Shown here: positions 1-9,734 of the stretch, piece after piece
Numbering within the stretch: the first letter of the stretch is position 1
Layout: each line of letters begins with the position of its first letter
Source: Zunongwangia sp. ESRF-bin46
GTDB taxonomy: Bacteria; Bacteroidota; Bacteroidia; Flavobacteriales; Flavobacteriaceae
Length of the DNA: 64,000 nucleotides
Reading direction: 5' to 3'
NCBI GenBank assembly: GCA_002631855.1
Contig: NTLF01000013.1
Span: forward strand, 302,343-366,342
Notes under the pieces: model-generated
Told to the model about the DNA's origin: nothing
Seen by the model: only the letters and a program-made list of their open reading frames with translations
Databases searched by the model: none
Program-made: the position numbers and the translations under genes

Positions 1-453
1 TTTAGCGGCATGTTGCATGCTTTCAGGACTCATAAATTGTCCTTTTTTCAAATTGACAACTTTTCCCGTTTCTGCAGCAGCTACAACTAAATCGGTTTGA
101 CGTACTAAAAAAGCGGGTATTTGTAAAACATCAACAAATTCTGCAGCCATAGCTGCATCGCTACTTTCGTGTATATCTGTAACAGTAGGAACATCGAATG
201 TCTCTGATACTTTCTGAAGAATTTTCAATGCTTTTTCATCCCCAATTCCGGTAAAACTATCAATTCTACTTCTGTTGGCTTTTTTAAAACTGCCTTTAAA
301 AATGTAGGGAATTTCAAGCTTATTGGTTATTGAAACTACCTTCTCAGCAATTCGCATGGCCATGTCTTCCCCTTCTATAGCACAAGGTCCGGCCAGTAAA
401 AAAAAGTTATTGGAATTGGTATGTTTCAGTTTAGGGATTAAATCAAGTTTCAT
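1..453 (-). CDS. kdsA: KDO-8-phosphate synthase, 3' part cut off by window edge
   Basis: This gene encodes the N-terminal 151 residues of 3-deoxy-8-phosphooctulonate synthase. The enzyme condenses arabinose-5-phosphate and phosphoenolpyruvate to make KDO-8-P for the LPS inner core, in the cytoplasm. The frame is open from ATG at 453 to the window edge. The protein shows the family's LLAGPCAIEG (about residues 19-28) and FKGSFKKANRSR (about 52-63) substrate-binding motifs, then TVTDIHE and VLQIPAFLVRQTDL. The family is usually near 270-280 aa, so a little under half is missing to the left. A TAnnTTTG box on the minus strand at 471-478 supports this start and gives a leader of only about 13 nt. 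Confidence 0.95.
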   Translation of the reverse strand, partial: MKLDLIPKLKHTNSNNFFLLAGPCAIEGEDMAMRIAEKVVSITNKLEIPYIFKGSFKKANRSRIDSFTGIGDEKALKILQKVSETFDVPTVTDIHESSDAAMAAEFVDVLQIPAFLVRQTDLVVAAAETGKVVNLKKGQFMSPESMQHAAK

Positions 454-470
454 AGCTTTCGTTTGGAATG

Positions 471-478
471 CAAAGATA
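471..478 (-). promoter_or_regulatory. Promoter -7 box of kdsA
   Basis: The minus strand reads TATCTTTG, a full match to the Bacteroidetes -7 consensus TAnnTTTG, 17 nt upstream of the kdsA ATG. I see no clear -33 TTG at the expected distance. Confidence 0.5.
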
Positions 479-601
479 AGGAATTCAGTTTTCAGAAAAA
501 CATTCCACTTTTCAGTATTTCAGAAAATTAAATAAAAAGTAATGAATAATTCTTTAAAAAATATAACACTAATTATAGTGCGTTATTCCATTAATTAACA
601 C

Positions 602-609
602 TACTTTTG
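602..609 (+). promoter_or_regulatory. Promoter -7 box of typA
   Basis: TACTTTTG matches TAnnTTTG and implies a leader of about 85 nt before the typA ATG. The leader contains short inverted repeats: GGTCAC at 629-634 with GTGAC at 649-653, and TCAC/GTGA at 658-669. Confidence 0.5.
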
Positions 610-699
610 CGCCCGCGAACATCAAGGTCACATATAACAAACCAAAACGTGACTATTCACTGATTGTGAGGGTGTTTCATTTTTAAAAAGAGCAACACT

Positions 700-2496
700 A
701 TGAACATTAAAAACATTGCCATTATAGCACACGTTGACCACGGTAAAACTACCTTGGTAGATAAGATTATGCACCATTGTAGTTTGTTTCGTGAGAATGA
801 GCAAACTGGTGAGTTAATTTTAGATAATAACGATTTGGAACGTGAGCGTGGTATTACCATTACCTCTAAAAATGTTTCGGTTACCTATAAAGACACTAAA
901 ATTAATATTATCGATACTCCTGGTCACGCCGATTTTGGCGGTGAAGTAGAGCGGGTATTGAATATGGCAGATGGTGTTTTGTTGTTGGTGGATGCTTTTG
1001 AAGGCCCCATGCCGCAAACTCGTTTTGTACTTCAAAAAGCAATTTCATTGGGCTTAAAACCTTGTGTGGTTGTAAATAAAGTAGATAAAGATAATTGTAC
1101 GCCAGATGAGGTGCACGAAGCTGTTTTCGATTTAATGTTCGAATTAGGTGCCGAAGAGTGGCAATTGGATTTCCCAACCGTATATGGTTCAGCTAAAAAC
1201 AACTGGATGAGCGATGATTGGAAAAAACCAACCGACTCGATTGAGCCAGTTTTAGATATGGTATTAGAGCACATTCCTTCTCCAAAAATTGAAGAAGGTA
1301 CTACACAGTTGTTAATTACATCTTTAGATTACTCATCTTTTACCGGTAGAATTGCAATTGGACGGTTACAGCGTGGTACGTTGAAAGAAAATATGCAAGT
1401 AACTCTTGTAAAGCGTGATGGCTCTAAAGTAAAAAGTAGAATAAAAGAATTACATACGTTTGAAGGATTAGGCCGTATAAAAGTTCAAGAAGTTCAAGCG
1501 GGTGATATTTGTGCATTAGTTGGATTGGAAGGATTTGAAATTGGTGACACCATTGCCGACTTTGAAAACCCTGAAGCATTAAAAACTATTGCTATTGATG
1601 AACCAACCATGAGTATGTTGTTCACCATTAACGATTCGCCTTTCTTCGGAAAAGATGGAAAATTTGTTACTTCCCGTCACATTAAAGAACGTTTGGAGCG
1701 CGAGTTAGAAAAAAACTTAGCTTTACGGGTGCAGCCAACTGATAGTGCTGATAAATTTATGGTATTTGGTCGTGGTGTATTGCACCTTTCAGTTTTAATT
1801 GAAACCATGCGTCGTGAAGGATATGAACTTCAAATTGGACAACCACAGGTAATCATCAAAGAAATTGATGGGAAAAAATGTGAGCCAGTTGAAGAATTGA
1901 CAATCGATCTTCCTGAAGCGGTAAGCGGTAAAGCCATTGAAATGGTAAGTTTACGTAAAGGTGAAATGTTAAGCATGGAAGCCAAAGGTGAGCGTATGGT
2001 TTGTAAATTCAATATTCCTTCAAGAGGAATCATCGGTTTACGTAATCAACTGTTAACTGCAACTGCAGGTGAAGCCATTATGACACACCGTTTCTTAGAG
2101 TACCAACCATTAAAAGGCGGTATTCCAGAACGACAAAACGGTAGTTTGGTTTCTATGGAAAAAGGAAAAGCGATACCTTATTCTATTGATAAATTACAAG
2201 ATCGTGGACGCTTTTTCGTGGATCCGGGAGAAGATATTTACGAAGGTCAGGTGATTGGAGAAAACAGTCGTCAAGACGATATGACTGTGAACATCACAAA
2301 AACTAAAAAATTAAGTAATGTACGTTCTTCTGGAGCAGATGATAAAGCCAAAATTGTACCTGCTATTAAATTCTCATTAGAAGAAGCGTTGGAATATATT
2401 CAGAAAGATGAATATGTTGAGGTAACCCCTAATCACCTTCGTCTTAGAAAAGTATATTTAAAAGAAGTAGATAGAAAACGAAATAAAATAATGTAA
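700..2496 (+). CDS. typA: Translational GTPase TypA/BipA
   Basis: TypA is a ribosome-associated translational GTPase of the EF-G/LepA superfamily, involved in ribosome assembly and in stress and cold adaptation. The 598 aa length is normal. The GTPase motifs are AHVDHGKTT (residues 10-18), RGITI near 50, DTPGHADF near 73 and NKVDKD near 126. An EF-Tu domain II-like barrel and the EF-G III/V-like domains follow; the TypA-specific C-terminal region holds [17 protein letters not shown] and [12 protein letters not shown]. The gene is monocistronic: its own promoter box lies at 602-609 and a terminator hairpin follows at 2521-2553. The ATG has an A-rich upstream context without a Shine-Dalgarno sequence, as is usual in this phylum. 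Confidence 0.97.
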   Translation: MNIKNIAIIAHVDHGKTTLVDKIMHHCSLFRENEQTGELILDNNDLERERGITITSKNVSVTYKDTKINIIDTPGHADFGGEVERVLNMADGVLLLVDAFEGPMPQTRFVLQKAISLGLKPCVVVNKVDKDNCTPDEVHEAVFDLMFELGAEEWQLDFPTVYGSAKNNWMSDDWKKPTDSIEPVLDMVLEHIPSPKIEEGTTQLLITSLDYSSFTGRIAIGRLQRGTLKENMQVTLVKRDGSKVKSRIKELHTFEGLGRIKVQEVQAGDICALVGLEGFEIGDTIADFENPEALKTIAIDEPTMSMLFTINDSPFFGKDGKFVTSRHIKERLERELEKNLALRVQPTDSADKFMVFGRGVLHLSVLIETMRREGYELQIGQPQVIIKEIDGKKCEPVEELTIDLPEAVSGKAIEMVSLRKGEMLSMEAKGERMVCKFNIPSRGIIGLRNQLLTATAGEAIMTHRFLEYQPLKGGIPERQNGSLVSMEKGKAIPYSIDKLQDRGRFFVDPGEDIYEGQVIGENSRQDDMTVNITKTKKLSNVRSSGADDKAKIVPAIKFSLEEALEYIQKDEYVEVTPNHLRLRKVYLKEVDRKRNKIM

Positions 2497-2520
2497 TTTA
2501 TTTCTGAAATCTAATAGAAG

Positions 2521-2553
2521 AAACCACTGTCATTTTGATGGTGGTTTTTTTTT
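2521..2553 (+). terminator. Intrinsic terminator of typA
   Basis: AAACCAC (2521-2527) pairs with GTGGTTT (2541-2547), and a run of nine T residues starts at 2545. It lies 24 nt after the typA stop. Confidence 0.85.
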
Positions 2554-2738
2554 GCGATTCCATACAAAAATGGTACGTGCTGTGAAACGGTTAATTGTAT
2601 TTATGCAGTTTGGGTTCTTCTCTATTCTCTAAAAAATAGTATTTTCGTACCCTAAGTGTGTACGTAATAAGTACTCTCCAACCTTGAAGCCTATGATTAT
2701 TTTATTACTTAACTATCACACAGCAAAGATTTTATTTC

Positions 2739-4064
2739 ATGTTGAGTATTCTTAAAGATACATACATAAAATGGTTGATTGCAGGTGGTATATTGGTGCG
2801 TTTAGGTATTTTTCTTTTTTTTTATACCCATGTGTCGATCTACCCAGATAGTTCTACTTATATAGAGTTGGCAGATCGCATTATGGAGTTTAACTTGTCT
2901 GGGTATTCAGGATATAGAAGCCCGGGATATCCATTGTTACTTACGGCCGCGTTTGGTAATTTATACCTTGTGGTATGCTATCAATTTAGTTTAGGGATTT
3001 TGTCTTCCATATTTTGGTACCGGTCTCTATGCAAACTCCGGTTTTCAAGAAAACATAGTTTTTTAATTTCTTTTTTTATAACGACACTGCTGAATGTTAT
3101 TTTCTTCGAGACTTCTATTTTAGTAGAAAGCTTAACTTTATTTCTACTTTCTATAGTTGTTTACACGTTGGTGAAAGGGTATTTTGAAACCTCTACCCTT
3201 AAAAATGAATTGTTTTTAGGAATAGTACTTGGCTTATTAACTTTAGTAAAACCCTTTTATGCGTTTTTACCGTTTTTAATATATGGAATCTACATTCTAA
3301 AAAACTTTAGGTTAAAAAGGCTGATAAATAAAAAGTTGATAATTTTAATTTTTCCGTTGCTATCCTATTTTGGATGGTCGTATGTAAATAAAATAAATAC
3401 CGGTCATTTTGTTTCCACTACTTTTTTTGGGTTGAATGTAGCACAAAATTGTGTTCGGTTTGCTGAAAAAGGACCAGAAGAGTATAATTGGATTATAGAA
3501 CCATACGTTGAGTATAGAGAAAAGGCGATAACCGAAAATAAAAATTTGGCAATGTCAATTTGGGACGCATATAATGATGGTGCATATAAACAGTACAATT
3601 TAAGTCTAGGTGATCTATCTGCACAATTGGGTCAGTTTGCCACAGCAACCATTAAAAACAACCCCTTGGACTATGCAGAACAAGTGCTGTTTTATTCCTG
3701 GAAAGATTTCTGGAAGCCAACAATCTATTGGAATTATAATTATTTCAACTTTAAATATGCAAACAACCTCTATTTAGCAATTTGGTATATACAGCATCTG
3801 TTTTTATTGGGATTTAGATTACTATTTCTTTTTTTGATTCCTTATTATATTTTAAAAACCATTAAAACTAAGCAAATTGCTATATCTTTTATTTTGTGTA
3901 TGGTGGTTTTTTCAGCTTCAATATTACAAGCCTTAGCTACTTATGGAACTAATAGTCGCTTTAGTTTTCCTTTTGAATTTATTATAATCTTTGTTGTATT
4001 CCTATTTATAAAAGAACAAAAAATAATACCTTTTTTAAAGAAGAAGTTTGCTTTGGTTAAATAA
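2739..4064 (+). CDS. Polytopic membrane glycosyltransferase, GT-C (ArnT/PMT-like)
   Basis: This 441 aa membrane protein has about ten or more hydrophobic segments. Its first periplasmic loop has an Asp-containing YPDSSTY (35-41) followed by YRSPGYPLL (59-67). This is the layout of GT-C transferases related to dolichyl-phosphate-mannose mannosyltransferases and ArnT, which use polyprenyl-phosphate-linked sugars on the periplasmic face. The Asp is the presumed catalytic base. The acceptor and sugar cannot be read from sequence. The gene precedes the polysaccharide locus but is separated from typA by a terminator. I found no convincing TAnnTTTG box ahead of it. The family call is firm; the substrate is unknown. 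Confidence 0.75.
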   Translation: MLSILKDTYIKWLIAGGILVRLGIFLFFYTHVSIYPDSSTYIELADRIMEFNLSGYSGYRSPGYPLLLTAAFGNLYLVVCYQFSLGILSSIFWYRSLCKLRFSRKHSFLISFFITTLLNVIFFETSILVESLTLFLLSIVVYTLVKGYFETSTLKNELFLGIVLGLLTLVKPFYAFLPFLIYGIYILKNFRLKRLINKKLIILIFPLLSYFGWSYVNKINTGHFVSTTFFGLNVAQNCVRFAEKGPEEYNWIIEPYVEYREKAITENKNLAMSIWDAYNDGAYKQYNLSLGDLSAQLGQFATATIKNNPLDYAEQVLFYSWKDFWKPTIYWNYNYFNFKYANNLYLAIWYIQHLFLLGFRLLFLFLIPYYILKTIKTKQIAISFILCMVVFSASILQALATYGTNSRFSFPFEFIIIFVVFLFIKEQKIIPFLKKKFALVK

Positions 4065-4081
4065 GCTTTACTTAAAAATAA

Positions 4082-4089
4082 TACCTTTG
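4082..4089 (+). promoter_or_regulatory. Promoter -7 box of the 4114-9726 operon
   Basis: TACCTTTG matches TAnnTTTG and lies 24 nt upstream of the ATG at 4114, in the 49-nt gap after the GT-C gene. It likely starts the five-gene polysaccharide operon. A TTTG lies upstream near 4050, but its spacing (about 26 nt) is longer than usual. Confidence 0.5.
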
Positions 4090-4113
4090 GAATAATAAAA
4101 ACCAATTTAGCGT

Positions 4114-5091
4114 ATGCCTTCTTTTAGAGTACAAAAATATACTGCTCCGCTTAAAGCGGATTGGAACGGTTTTATCGCATCGGCAAAAAACGCCACTTTT
4201 TTATTCAACCGAAACTTTATGGATTATCACAGTGATCGGTTTGAAGATTTTTCATTGATGGTGTATAAAGATGAAAAGTTATATGCTGTTTTACCGGCTA
4301 ACAAAAAAGGGGACATGGTTATTTCACACCAGGGATTGACGTATGGAAGTTTTGTGTTACAGAAAAAAGGGAAACTATTGGCTGCTTTTGAAGCTTTTAA
4401 AGCAGCGCTCGAATTTTTATATACTGAGGGAATTAAAACGCTTGACATACGTATCATTCCAACATTTTACAACACCCTTCCAGCGGATGAGTTGTCGTAC
4501 TTCCTCTTTAAAGCCAACGCAACCTTAGTGAAACGGGATGTGTTGATGGTAATCGATTATGCAAATAAATTACGATTTCAGAAAAACAGAAGAGAAGGTA
4601 TTAATAAAGCGGTTAGAAATGGATTAACCGTACAGATAGATGATAATTTTGAAGGATTTTGGAATGAAATTTTAATCCCAAACCTACAGAAAAAACACGG
4701 AGTGAAACCAGTTCATACACTCGAAGAAATTCAATTATTGGCATCCCGTTTTCCGAAGAATATCAAACAAGTAAATGTCTATAAAGACGAAAAAATTGTC
4801 GCTGGAACAACAGTTTTCTTAACGAAGACAACCATTCATCCGCAATATGTTTCAGGGAACGTAAACAAAAACACTTACGGAAGTTTAGATTTAGCATACG
4901 ACTTTATTATTAATCAGCTTCAAACTGATAAGCGGTATTTCGACTTTAATATTTCGAGCGAAGAAAACGGCAAACATTTAAACCAAGGGCTTATTTTTTG
5001 GAAAGAAAGCTGTGGCGCACGTACGTTTACGGCAGATAATTACGTTGTAGAGACTGCTGCGTATAAAACTTTAGACCTATCATTGATATGA
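4114..5091 (+). CDS. FemAB/GNAT-like acyltransferase
   Basis: This 325 aa cytosolic protein resembles the FemAB-like subgroup of the GNAT fold found in Bacteroidetes polysaccharide clusters. The C-terminal half carries [14 protein letters not shown] (about 158-171) and a region with [19 protein letters not shown], typical of the second GNAT domain, where the aminoacyl or acyl donor binds. It overlaps the next gene, the DegT aminotransferase, by 4 nt (ATGA), so the two are translationally coupled. This makes N-acylation of the amino sugar produced by that aminotransferase a reasonable inference. It could instead add an amino acid to the glycan. Confidence 0.65.
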   Translation: MPSFRVQKYTAPLKADWNGFIASAKNATFLFNRNFMDYHSDRFEDFSLMVYKDEKLYAVLPANKKGDMVISHQGLTYGSFVLQKKGKLLAAFEAFKAALEFLYTEGIKTLDIRIIPTFYNTLPADELSYFLFKANATLVKRDVLMVIDYANKLRFQKNRREGINKAVRNGLTVQIDDNFEGFWNEILIPNLQKKHGVKPVHTLEEIQLLASRFPKNIKQVNVYKDEKIVAGTTVFLTKTTIHPQYVSGNVNKNTYGSLDLAYDFIINQLQTDKRYFDFNISSEENGKHLNQGLIFWKESCGARTFTADNYVVETAAYKTLDLSLI

Positions 5092-6188
5092 TTCCATTTT
5101 TAGACTTACATAAAATCAATACCCGTTTTGAAGCCGAATTTCAATTACGCTTTAAGGCATTTTTAGATTCTGGTTATTATATTCTGGGAAACAATGTAAA
5201 AGCTTTTGAAAATAGTTTTGCTGAATACTGCGGAACGAAACATTGTATAGGAGTTGCTAATGGATTGGAAGCTTTACGGCTGATATTAGAAGGCTATAAA
5301 GAACTAGGGAAACTACAAGAAGGCGATGAAGTTCTAGTAGCTTCAAACACCTATATAGCTACTATTTTGGCCATTAAACAAGCGGGAATGACACCGGTTT
5401 TGGTAGAAGCTGAAATGGAAACTTTTAATTTCAATATTGAAGCAATACAAGAAGCGATTTCTGAAACCACAAAAGCCATCATGCCTGTTCATTTATATGG
5501 GCAATTGGCACCGATGACGGATATTTCAAAAGTGGCAAAAAAGAATAATTTAATTGTGATTGAAGATGCTGCACAAGCACACGGAGCAAAAAATTCAAAT
5601 GGCAAATTAGCTGGAAACTTGGGTGATGCTGCTGGCTTCAGTTTTTATCCCACAAAAAACTTAGGTGCTTTGGGTGATGGAGGAGCGGTTACAACAAACA
5701 ATGATGAATTGGCTTCCGTAATACGAAAACTTCGCAACTACGGTGCTTCTTCAAAATATGTAAACGAATTAACCGGTTTTAATTCACGGTTGGATGAACT
5801 GCAAGCAACCTTTTTAAATATAAAACTTCCCAAACTTGATGCTGATAATGAACATCGACGCGGGTTGGCAAGAAAGTATATTTCTGAAATTAATAATAAA
5901 AAAATCACTCTTCCAACTTGGGATGACAGTGATAACCATATTTTTCATTTGTTTGTGGTTCGGGTAAAAGACCGTACTGATTTTATAGAATATTTAAAGG
6001 AGAACCAAATAGGCACATTAATTCATTACCCTATTCCGCCACATCAACAAGAGGCATTACCGGAGTTTAATGATTTATCATTTCCAATTACTGAGCAAAT
6101 TCATAATGAAGTAGTGAGTATTCCAATAAGTCCAGTGATGAGTGATGAAGAGGTAGATGGGGTTATTTTGTCAATCAATAACTACTAA
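5088..6188 (+). CDS. DegT/DnrJ/EryC1/StrS sugar aminotransferase (FdtB/QdtB-like)
   Basis: This is a PLP-dependent aminotransferase (366 aa) that converts a nucleotide-linked keto-sugar to an amino sugar. It shows [13 protein letters not shown] (55-67), [10 protein letters not shown] (158-167, Asp160 facing the PLP pyridine) and [16 protein letters not shown] (185-200), with Lys190 as the Schiff-base lysine. The sequence resembles the 3-aminotransferases FdtB and QdtB, which act on dTDP-3-keto-6-deoxyhexose. A QdtA/FdtA-type 3,4-ketoisomerase is encoded in the same locus at 13372. The pair points to dTDP-Fuc3N or dTDP-Qui3N synthesis; the rmlA and rmlB genes needed upstream are not in this window. 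The ATG overlaps the preceding stop. Confidence 0.88.
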   Translation: MIPFLDLHKINTRFEAEFQLRFKAFLDSGYYILGNNVKAFENSFAEYCGTKHCIGVANGLEALRLILEGYKELGKLQEGDEVLVASNTYIATILAIKQAGMTPVLVEAEMETFNFNIEAIQEAISETTKAIMPVHLYGQLAPMTDISKVAKKNNLIVIEDAAQAHGAKNSNGKLAGNLGDAAGFSFYPTKNLGALGDGGAVTTNNDELASVIRKLRNYGASSKYVNELTGFNSRLDELQATFLNIKLPKLDADNEHRRGLARKYISEINNKKITLPTWDDSDNHIFHLFVVRVKDRTDFIEYLKENQIGTLIHYPIPPHQQEALPEFNDLSFPITEQIHNEVVSIPISPVMSDEEVDGVILSINNY

Positions 6189-7490
6189 TTGAAAATTCCA
6201 AAATTTATACGCGACAACCTACTTTTAAAGATGACTTCTTTAAATGCTGGGGTTATTGTAATACGGTTATTTGTTGCTTTTTTTCTACAGCGTGAGTTGA
6301 CAGATATTGTAGGGAAGGCTGGATACGCAAAAATTGGTTCGTTACGCAATTTGTTGCAAATGTTAACTTCTATCACCTCGTTTGGTGTTTTTAATGGCGT
6401 AGTAAAATACGTAGCCGATTTCAAAGAAGATAGCGAGCAACTTCAAAAACTTTTTTCAACCACGTTTGTGTTTACATTGATAGGAAGTGTTACTTCTTTT
6501 TTAATACTTTTTTTCGGTGCCGGGTTTATTAGTGAATATTTTTTCTATACTACAGACTTTGCCTACATCGTGAAAATTGTAGCCGTGGTAGCACCTTTTA
6601 TTGCGATACAACGGGTGTTCAATGGTATTGTAAATGGTTTATCCGATTATAAAAAATTCGCAAAAATAGAATTGATTGCTTATTTGTTAGGCGCTACCTT
6701 AACATTGGTTATGTTGTATAACTATAGCATAGATGGGGCGTTGCTTGCTATTGCTCTCATACCGGTAATTCAGGTGCTAGTAATGCTGTTTATTTTTATA
6801 AAAGTATTGCGACGATATGTTCGTTTTTCTGAAATTTCCTTTAAAGCACCTTACGCTAAAAGTTTATTGGCTTTTTCATTAATGTCTTTTGTAGCAACTG
6901 TTTTAGTAAATTATGTTGAGATAGATATTCGTTCTATGTTAGCCAAGCGAATGAGTGAAGACGATGCAGGAATTTGGACAGGTATGACCACGCTTTCAAA
7001 AAACTATATGGTATTTTCTGGGGCTATATTTACGTTGTATGTAATTCCGAAATTTACTGGAATAAAAACCGAAACGGGTTTTAAAAAAGAACTCTTTAAT
7101 ATTTATAAAACATTATTACCGTTATTCGGCATTGGGATGCTTGTCATTTATTTTCTTCGCTTTCAGTTTATAGAATATATCTTCATTGATTTTGATGAAA
7201 TGGCGCCACTGTTTAAATGGCAGTTATTAGGCGATTTTATTAAATTGGCCGCATTGGTATTGTTACACCAATTTATTGCGAAGAAAATGGTGCGTAATTT
7301 TATTTTTACTGAATTGTTTTCACTAGTCTTGTTTTACGTGTTTTCGTATGCATTGGTTGCTGAATATGGTGTAGAAGGGGTGGTGTTTGCCCATTTTATT
7401 CGGTATGTGTTATACTTTTTCTTAGTATTTTTCTTGGTACTACGCTATTTCAAAAAACAAAAAAACAATCCTGAAACCTTAACGCCTTAA
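6189..7490 (+). CDS. Wzx-type O-antigen/polysaccharide flippase (first copy)
   Basis: This 433 aa inner-membrane protein has about 12 predicted hydrophobic segments and belongs to the Wzx/MATE-like polysaccharide transporter superfamily. It flips undecaprenyl-PP-linked repeat units to the periplasm. The N-terminus, with RELTDIVGKAGYAKIGSL and FGVFNGVVKYVAD, resembles the enterobacterial WzxE type. The start is most likely TTG at 6189, directly abutting the aminotransferase stop codon; the first ATG (6231) would cut into the conserved N-terminus. A second, different flippase follows 2 nt later. Specificity is unknown. Confidence 0.85.
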   Translation: MKIPKFIRDNLLLKMTSLNAGVIVIRLFVAFFLQRELTDIVGKAGYAKIGSLRNLLQMLTSITSFGVFNGVVKYVADFKEDSEQLQKLFSTTFVFTLIGSVTSFLILFFGAGFISEYFFYTTDFAYIVKIVAVVAPFIAIQRVFNGIVNGLSDYKKFAKIELIAYLLGATLTLVMLYNYSIDGALLAIALIPVIQVLVMLFIFIKVLRRYVRFSEISFKAPYAKSLLAFSLMSFVATVLVNYVEIDIRSMLAKRMSEDDAGIWTGMTTLSKNYMVFSGAIFTLYVIPKFTGIKTETGFKKELFNIYKTLLPLFGIGMLVIYFLRFQFIEYIFIDFDEMAPLFKWQLLGDFIKLAALVLLHQFIAKKMVRNFIFTELFSLVLFYVFSYALVAEYGVEGVVFAHFIRYVLYFFLVFFLVLRYFKKQKNNPETLTP

Positions 7491-7492
7491 CC

Positions 7493-8977
7493 ATGCAGCC
7501 GTATAGAAATTCATTTAGGCATGTTATGAAAGCCACTTCGTTATTTGGCGGGGTGCAGGTTTTCAATATTCTTATTTCTATTGTGCGGTCTAAGTTTATT
7601 GCATTGTTTATTGGCCCTACGGGAATGGGGATTGCCAGTTTATTCAACACGACACTTAATGTGGTGGATGCGGTTACCAATCTTGGATTGAATAGAAGCG
7701 CGGTCAAAGATATTTCGTATGCGAAAGAAAATTATGAAGCCAATAACATAGCCCGGACCATTCACGTTTTAAAACGCTTGGTTTGGTTTACTGCAGTCAT
7801 TGGAGCCGTTTTAATGATGATAACATCACCTTGGCTTAGTGAAATAGCATTTGAAAGTAAGGAATATACCATTTCGTTTATTTGGCTTTCTGCAGCACTT
7901 CTTTTTAAGCAATTTACACATAGTAACTTAGCTATTTTACAAGGCTTACAAAAACTGGGTAACCTTGCTAAAGCTAACTTAGTAGGAAATACGGTTGGGC
8001 TTCTTATCACGGTTCCGTTGTACTATTTTTTCAGAATAGATGCCATTGTGCCGGCTATTATTATTGCTTCACTTATTAGTTTTATTGTCACCTTGTATTA
8101 TACCAATAAAGCAAAGGTTGAAAAAGTTGCACTTACTAATAAAGAAGCTTTTTCCGAAGGGAAAGAGATGATTCATTTAGGTGTTACGTTGAGTGTAAGC
8201 AGTGTAATTACTTTAATTGCGATGTATGTTATTCAAATATACATTAGCAATAAAGGAGGGACCGAAGCTGTTGGGTATTATCATGCCGGAATGGTTATTT
8301 TAAACACTTATGTCGGCCTGGTCTTTAATGCGATGAGTACGGACTATTTTCCGCGTCTTTCGGCAGTTTCCGATGCCATTGAAAAAATACGAAACATAGT
8401 TTTTGAACAAGCTTTTATAGCTGTATTGTTAATCCTGCCTATCATTGTTATTTTTGTTGCTTTTGCCCCGTTTATTATCACATTGCTGTATAGCCAAGAG
8501 TTTTCGCCGACGGTGCAATTTGTAAGTTGGGGTATTTTAGGGATGTTGTTTAAGGCCGTTTCTTTTTCCTTGGGATATATTATTATTGCCAAAGGAGACT
8601 CAAAAGTATTTATTAAAACTGCTATTGGTTTCAATATTACATTAGTTGTCATGAACATTATTGGTTATACGTATTGGGGGCTTGAAGGATTGGGAATTAG
8701 CTATTTTATCTATTTTCTCATTCACTTTATAGTAATATGGCTAATAACCTATTACCGCTATAATTTTACATTTAAAAAGGAGTTTTATTACATTTTCGGA
8801 ATTTCTATTGTACTTTGTTCTCTTGCATTTTTATTATCAAATATAGAAGATGATGTACTGAAATATGTATCATTGAGTGTTATGATTATAATTTCTAGTA
8901 TCTTTTCAGTCTACCATATCGATAAAAAAATTGAGATACGGGATTTGATTCAAAACTTTTTCAGAAGAAAAAAATAA
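7493..8977 (+). CDS. Wzx-type O-antigen/polysaccharide flippase (second copy)
   Basis: This 494 aa membrane protein of the Wzx/MATE-like family starts (ATG) 2 nt after the stop of the first flippase. Its N-terminus, RSKFIALFIGPTGMGIASLF, is the typical flippase segment. Twelve to fourteen hydrophobic segments extend to about residue 480, ending with a charged tail FFRRKK. It is clearly not a recent duplicate of its neighbour, because the two sequences differ along their length. Two flippases in one operon could serve two different lipid-linked glycans, or one could be specialised for a decorated unit. Its stop overlaps the next start (TAATG at 8975). Confidence 0.85.
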   Translation: MQPYRNSFRHVMKATSLFGGVQVFNILISIVRSKFIALFIGPTGMGIASLFNTTLNVVDAVTNLGLNRSAVKDISYAKENYEANNIARTIHVLKRLVWFTAVIGAVLMMITSPWLSEIAFESKEYTISFIWLSAALLFKQFTHSNLAILQGLQKLGNLAKANLVGNTVGLLITVPLYYFFRIDAIVPAIIIASLISFIVTLYYTNKAKVEKVALTNKEAFSEGKEMIHLGVTLSVSSVITLIAMYVIQIYISNKGGTEAVGYYHAGMVILNTYVGLVFNAMSTDYFPRLSAVSDAIEKIRNIVFEQAFIAVLLILPIIVIFVAFAPFIITLLYSQEFSPTVQFVSWGILGMLFKAVSFSLGYIIIAKGDSKVFIKTAIGFNITLVVMNIIGYTYWGLEGLGISYFIYFLIHFIVIWLITYYRYNFTFKKEFYYIFGISIVLCSLAFLLSNIEDDVLKYVSLSVMIIISSIFSVYHIDKKIEIRDLIQNFFRRKK

Positions 8978-9726
8978 TGGCCGGAGTAAGGATAACTTAT
9001 AGAAAACTTAAAAAGAAATTCAAAGTTTACCTCACAGTAAACTGGTTTGCTACTTGGTATTTTAACTTAAAGATGTTCCCTTTTTCCGTTGCCAGAAAAC
9101 TTCCAGTCTTTTTCTATGGAAGTGTTCGGTTTTCAAATTTGAATGGTGAGTTTATTATTGATGCACCTATAAGAAAGGGAATGATTGGTTTTGGGCAGGC
9201 TTATGAAAAAACCACAAGACATATAGGAATAGCTGAAATAGCCTTAGAAGGGAAAATACTTTGTAAAGGGACGGTACAATTTGGGAAAGATTATTTCATT
9301 TATGTTGCCAATGGGGCTGTTTTAGAATTAGGCGAGATGGCCGGAATGGCTTCTCTGGGGAAAATTATATGTACGCATAAAGTTAAATTTAATACGTATG
9401 CTAGGGTAGGCTCAGAATGTCAAATTATTGATACAGATTTTCATCAAATGATAAATACAGTCACTAATGAAAAGTACCCTATTTCCAAAGCTATTAGTAT
9501 TGGTGCCTATAATTATGTAGGCAGGTGGTCTTCCATAATGAAAGGCACGGTTACACCTAACTATTGTACAGTTGCATCAAATTCTTTATGTAATAAAGAC
9601 TATACCTCGTTAGGTGAAAACACCCTTATTGGTGGTATACCTGCAAAACTCTTAAAAGAAAATATTTCAAGAGATTGGGAGGGAGAAAGAGCTATGATGG
9701 AACAGTCTTTAAATTTAAAACTGTAA
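8977..9726 (+). CDS. Left-handed beta-helix (hexapeptide repeat) acyltransferase
   Basis: This 249 aa protein has a C-terminal half of imperfect hexapeptide turns, including a region around IGAYNYVGRWSSIMKGTVTP and ENTLIGGIPAKLL. These are typical of the LbH acyltransferase (WbbJ/CysE-like) family, which moves acetyl or acyl groups from CoA to sugars. The motif IDTDFHQM (about 150-157) supplies the His expected to act as base. It is the last gene of the plus-strand operon and overlaps the preceding flippase stop by 1 nt. It could O-acetylate the glycan or act as the QdtC/FdtC N-acetyltransferase for the 3-amino sugar. Context supports both and sequence alone does not decide. Confidence 0.8.
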   Translation: MAGVRITYRKLKKKFKVYLTVNWFATWYFNLKMFPFSVARKLPVFFYGSVRFSNLNGEFIIDAPIRKGMIGFGQAYEKTTRHIGIAEIALEGKILCKGTVQFGKDYFIYVANGAVLELGEMAGMASLGKIICTHKVKFNTYARVGSECQIIDTDFHQMINTVTNEKYPISKAISIGAYNYVGRWSSIMKGTVTPNYCTVASNSLCNKDYTSLGENTLIGGIPAKLLKENISRDWEGERAMMEQSLNLKL

Positions 9727-9734
9727 GGTTGGTA

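Noticed and set aside
323..535. Plus-strand frame of 70 codons near the left edge
   Set aside because: It is antisense to kdsA and its promoter, with no family features.
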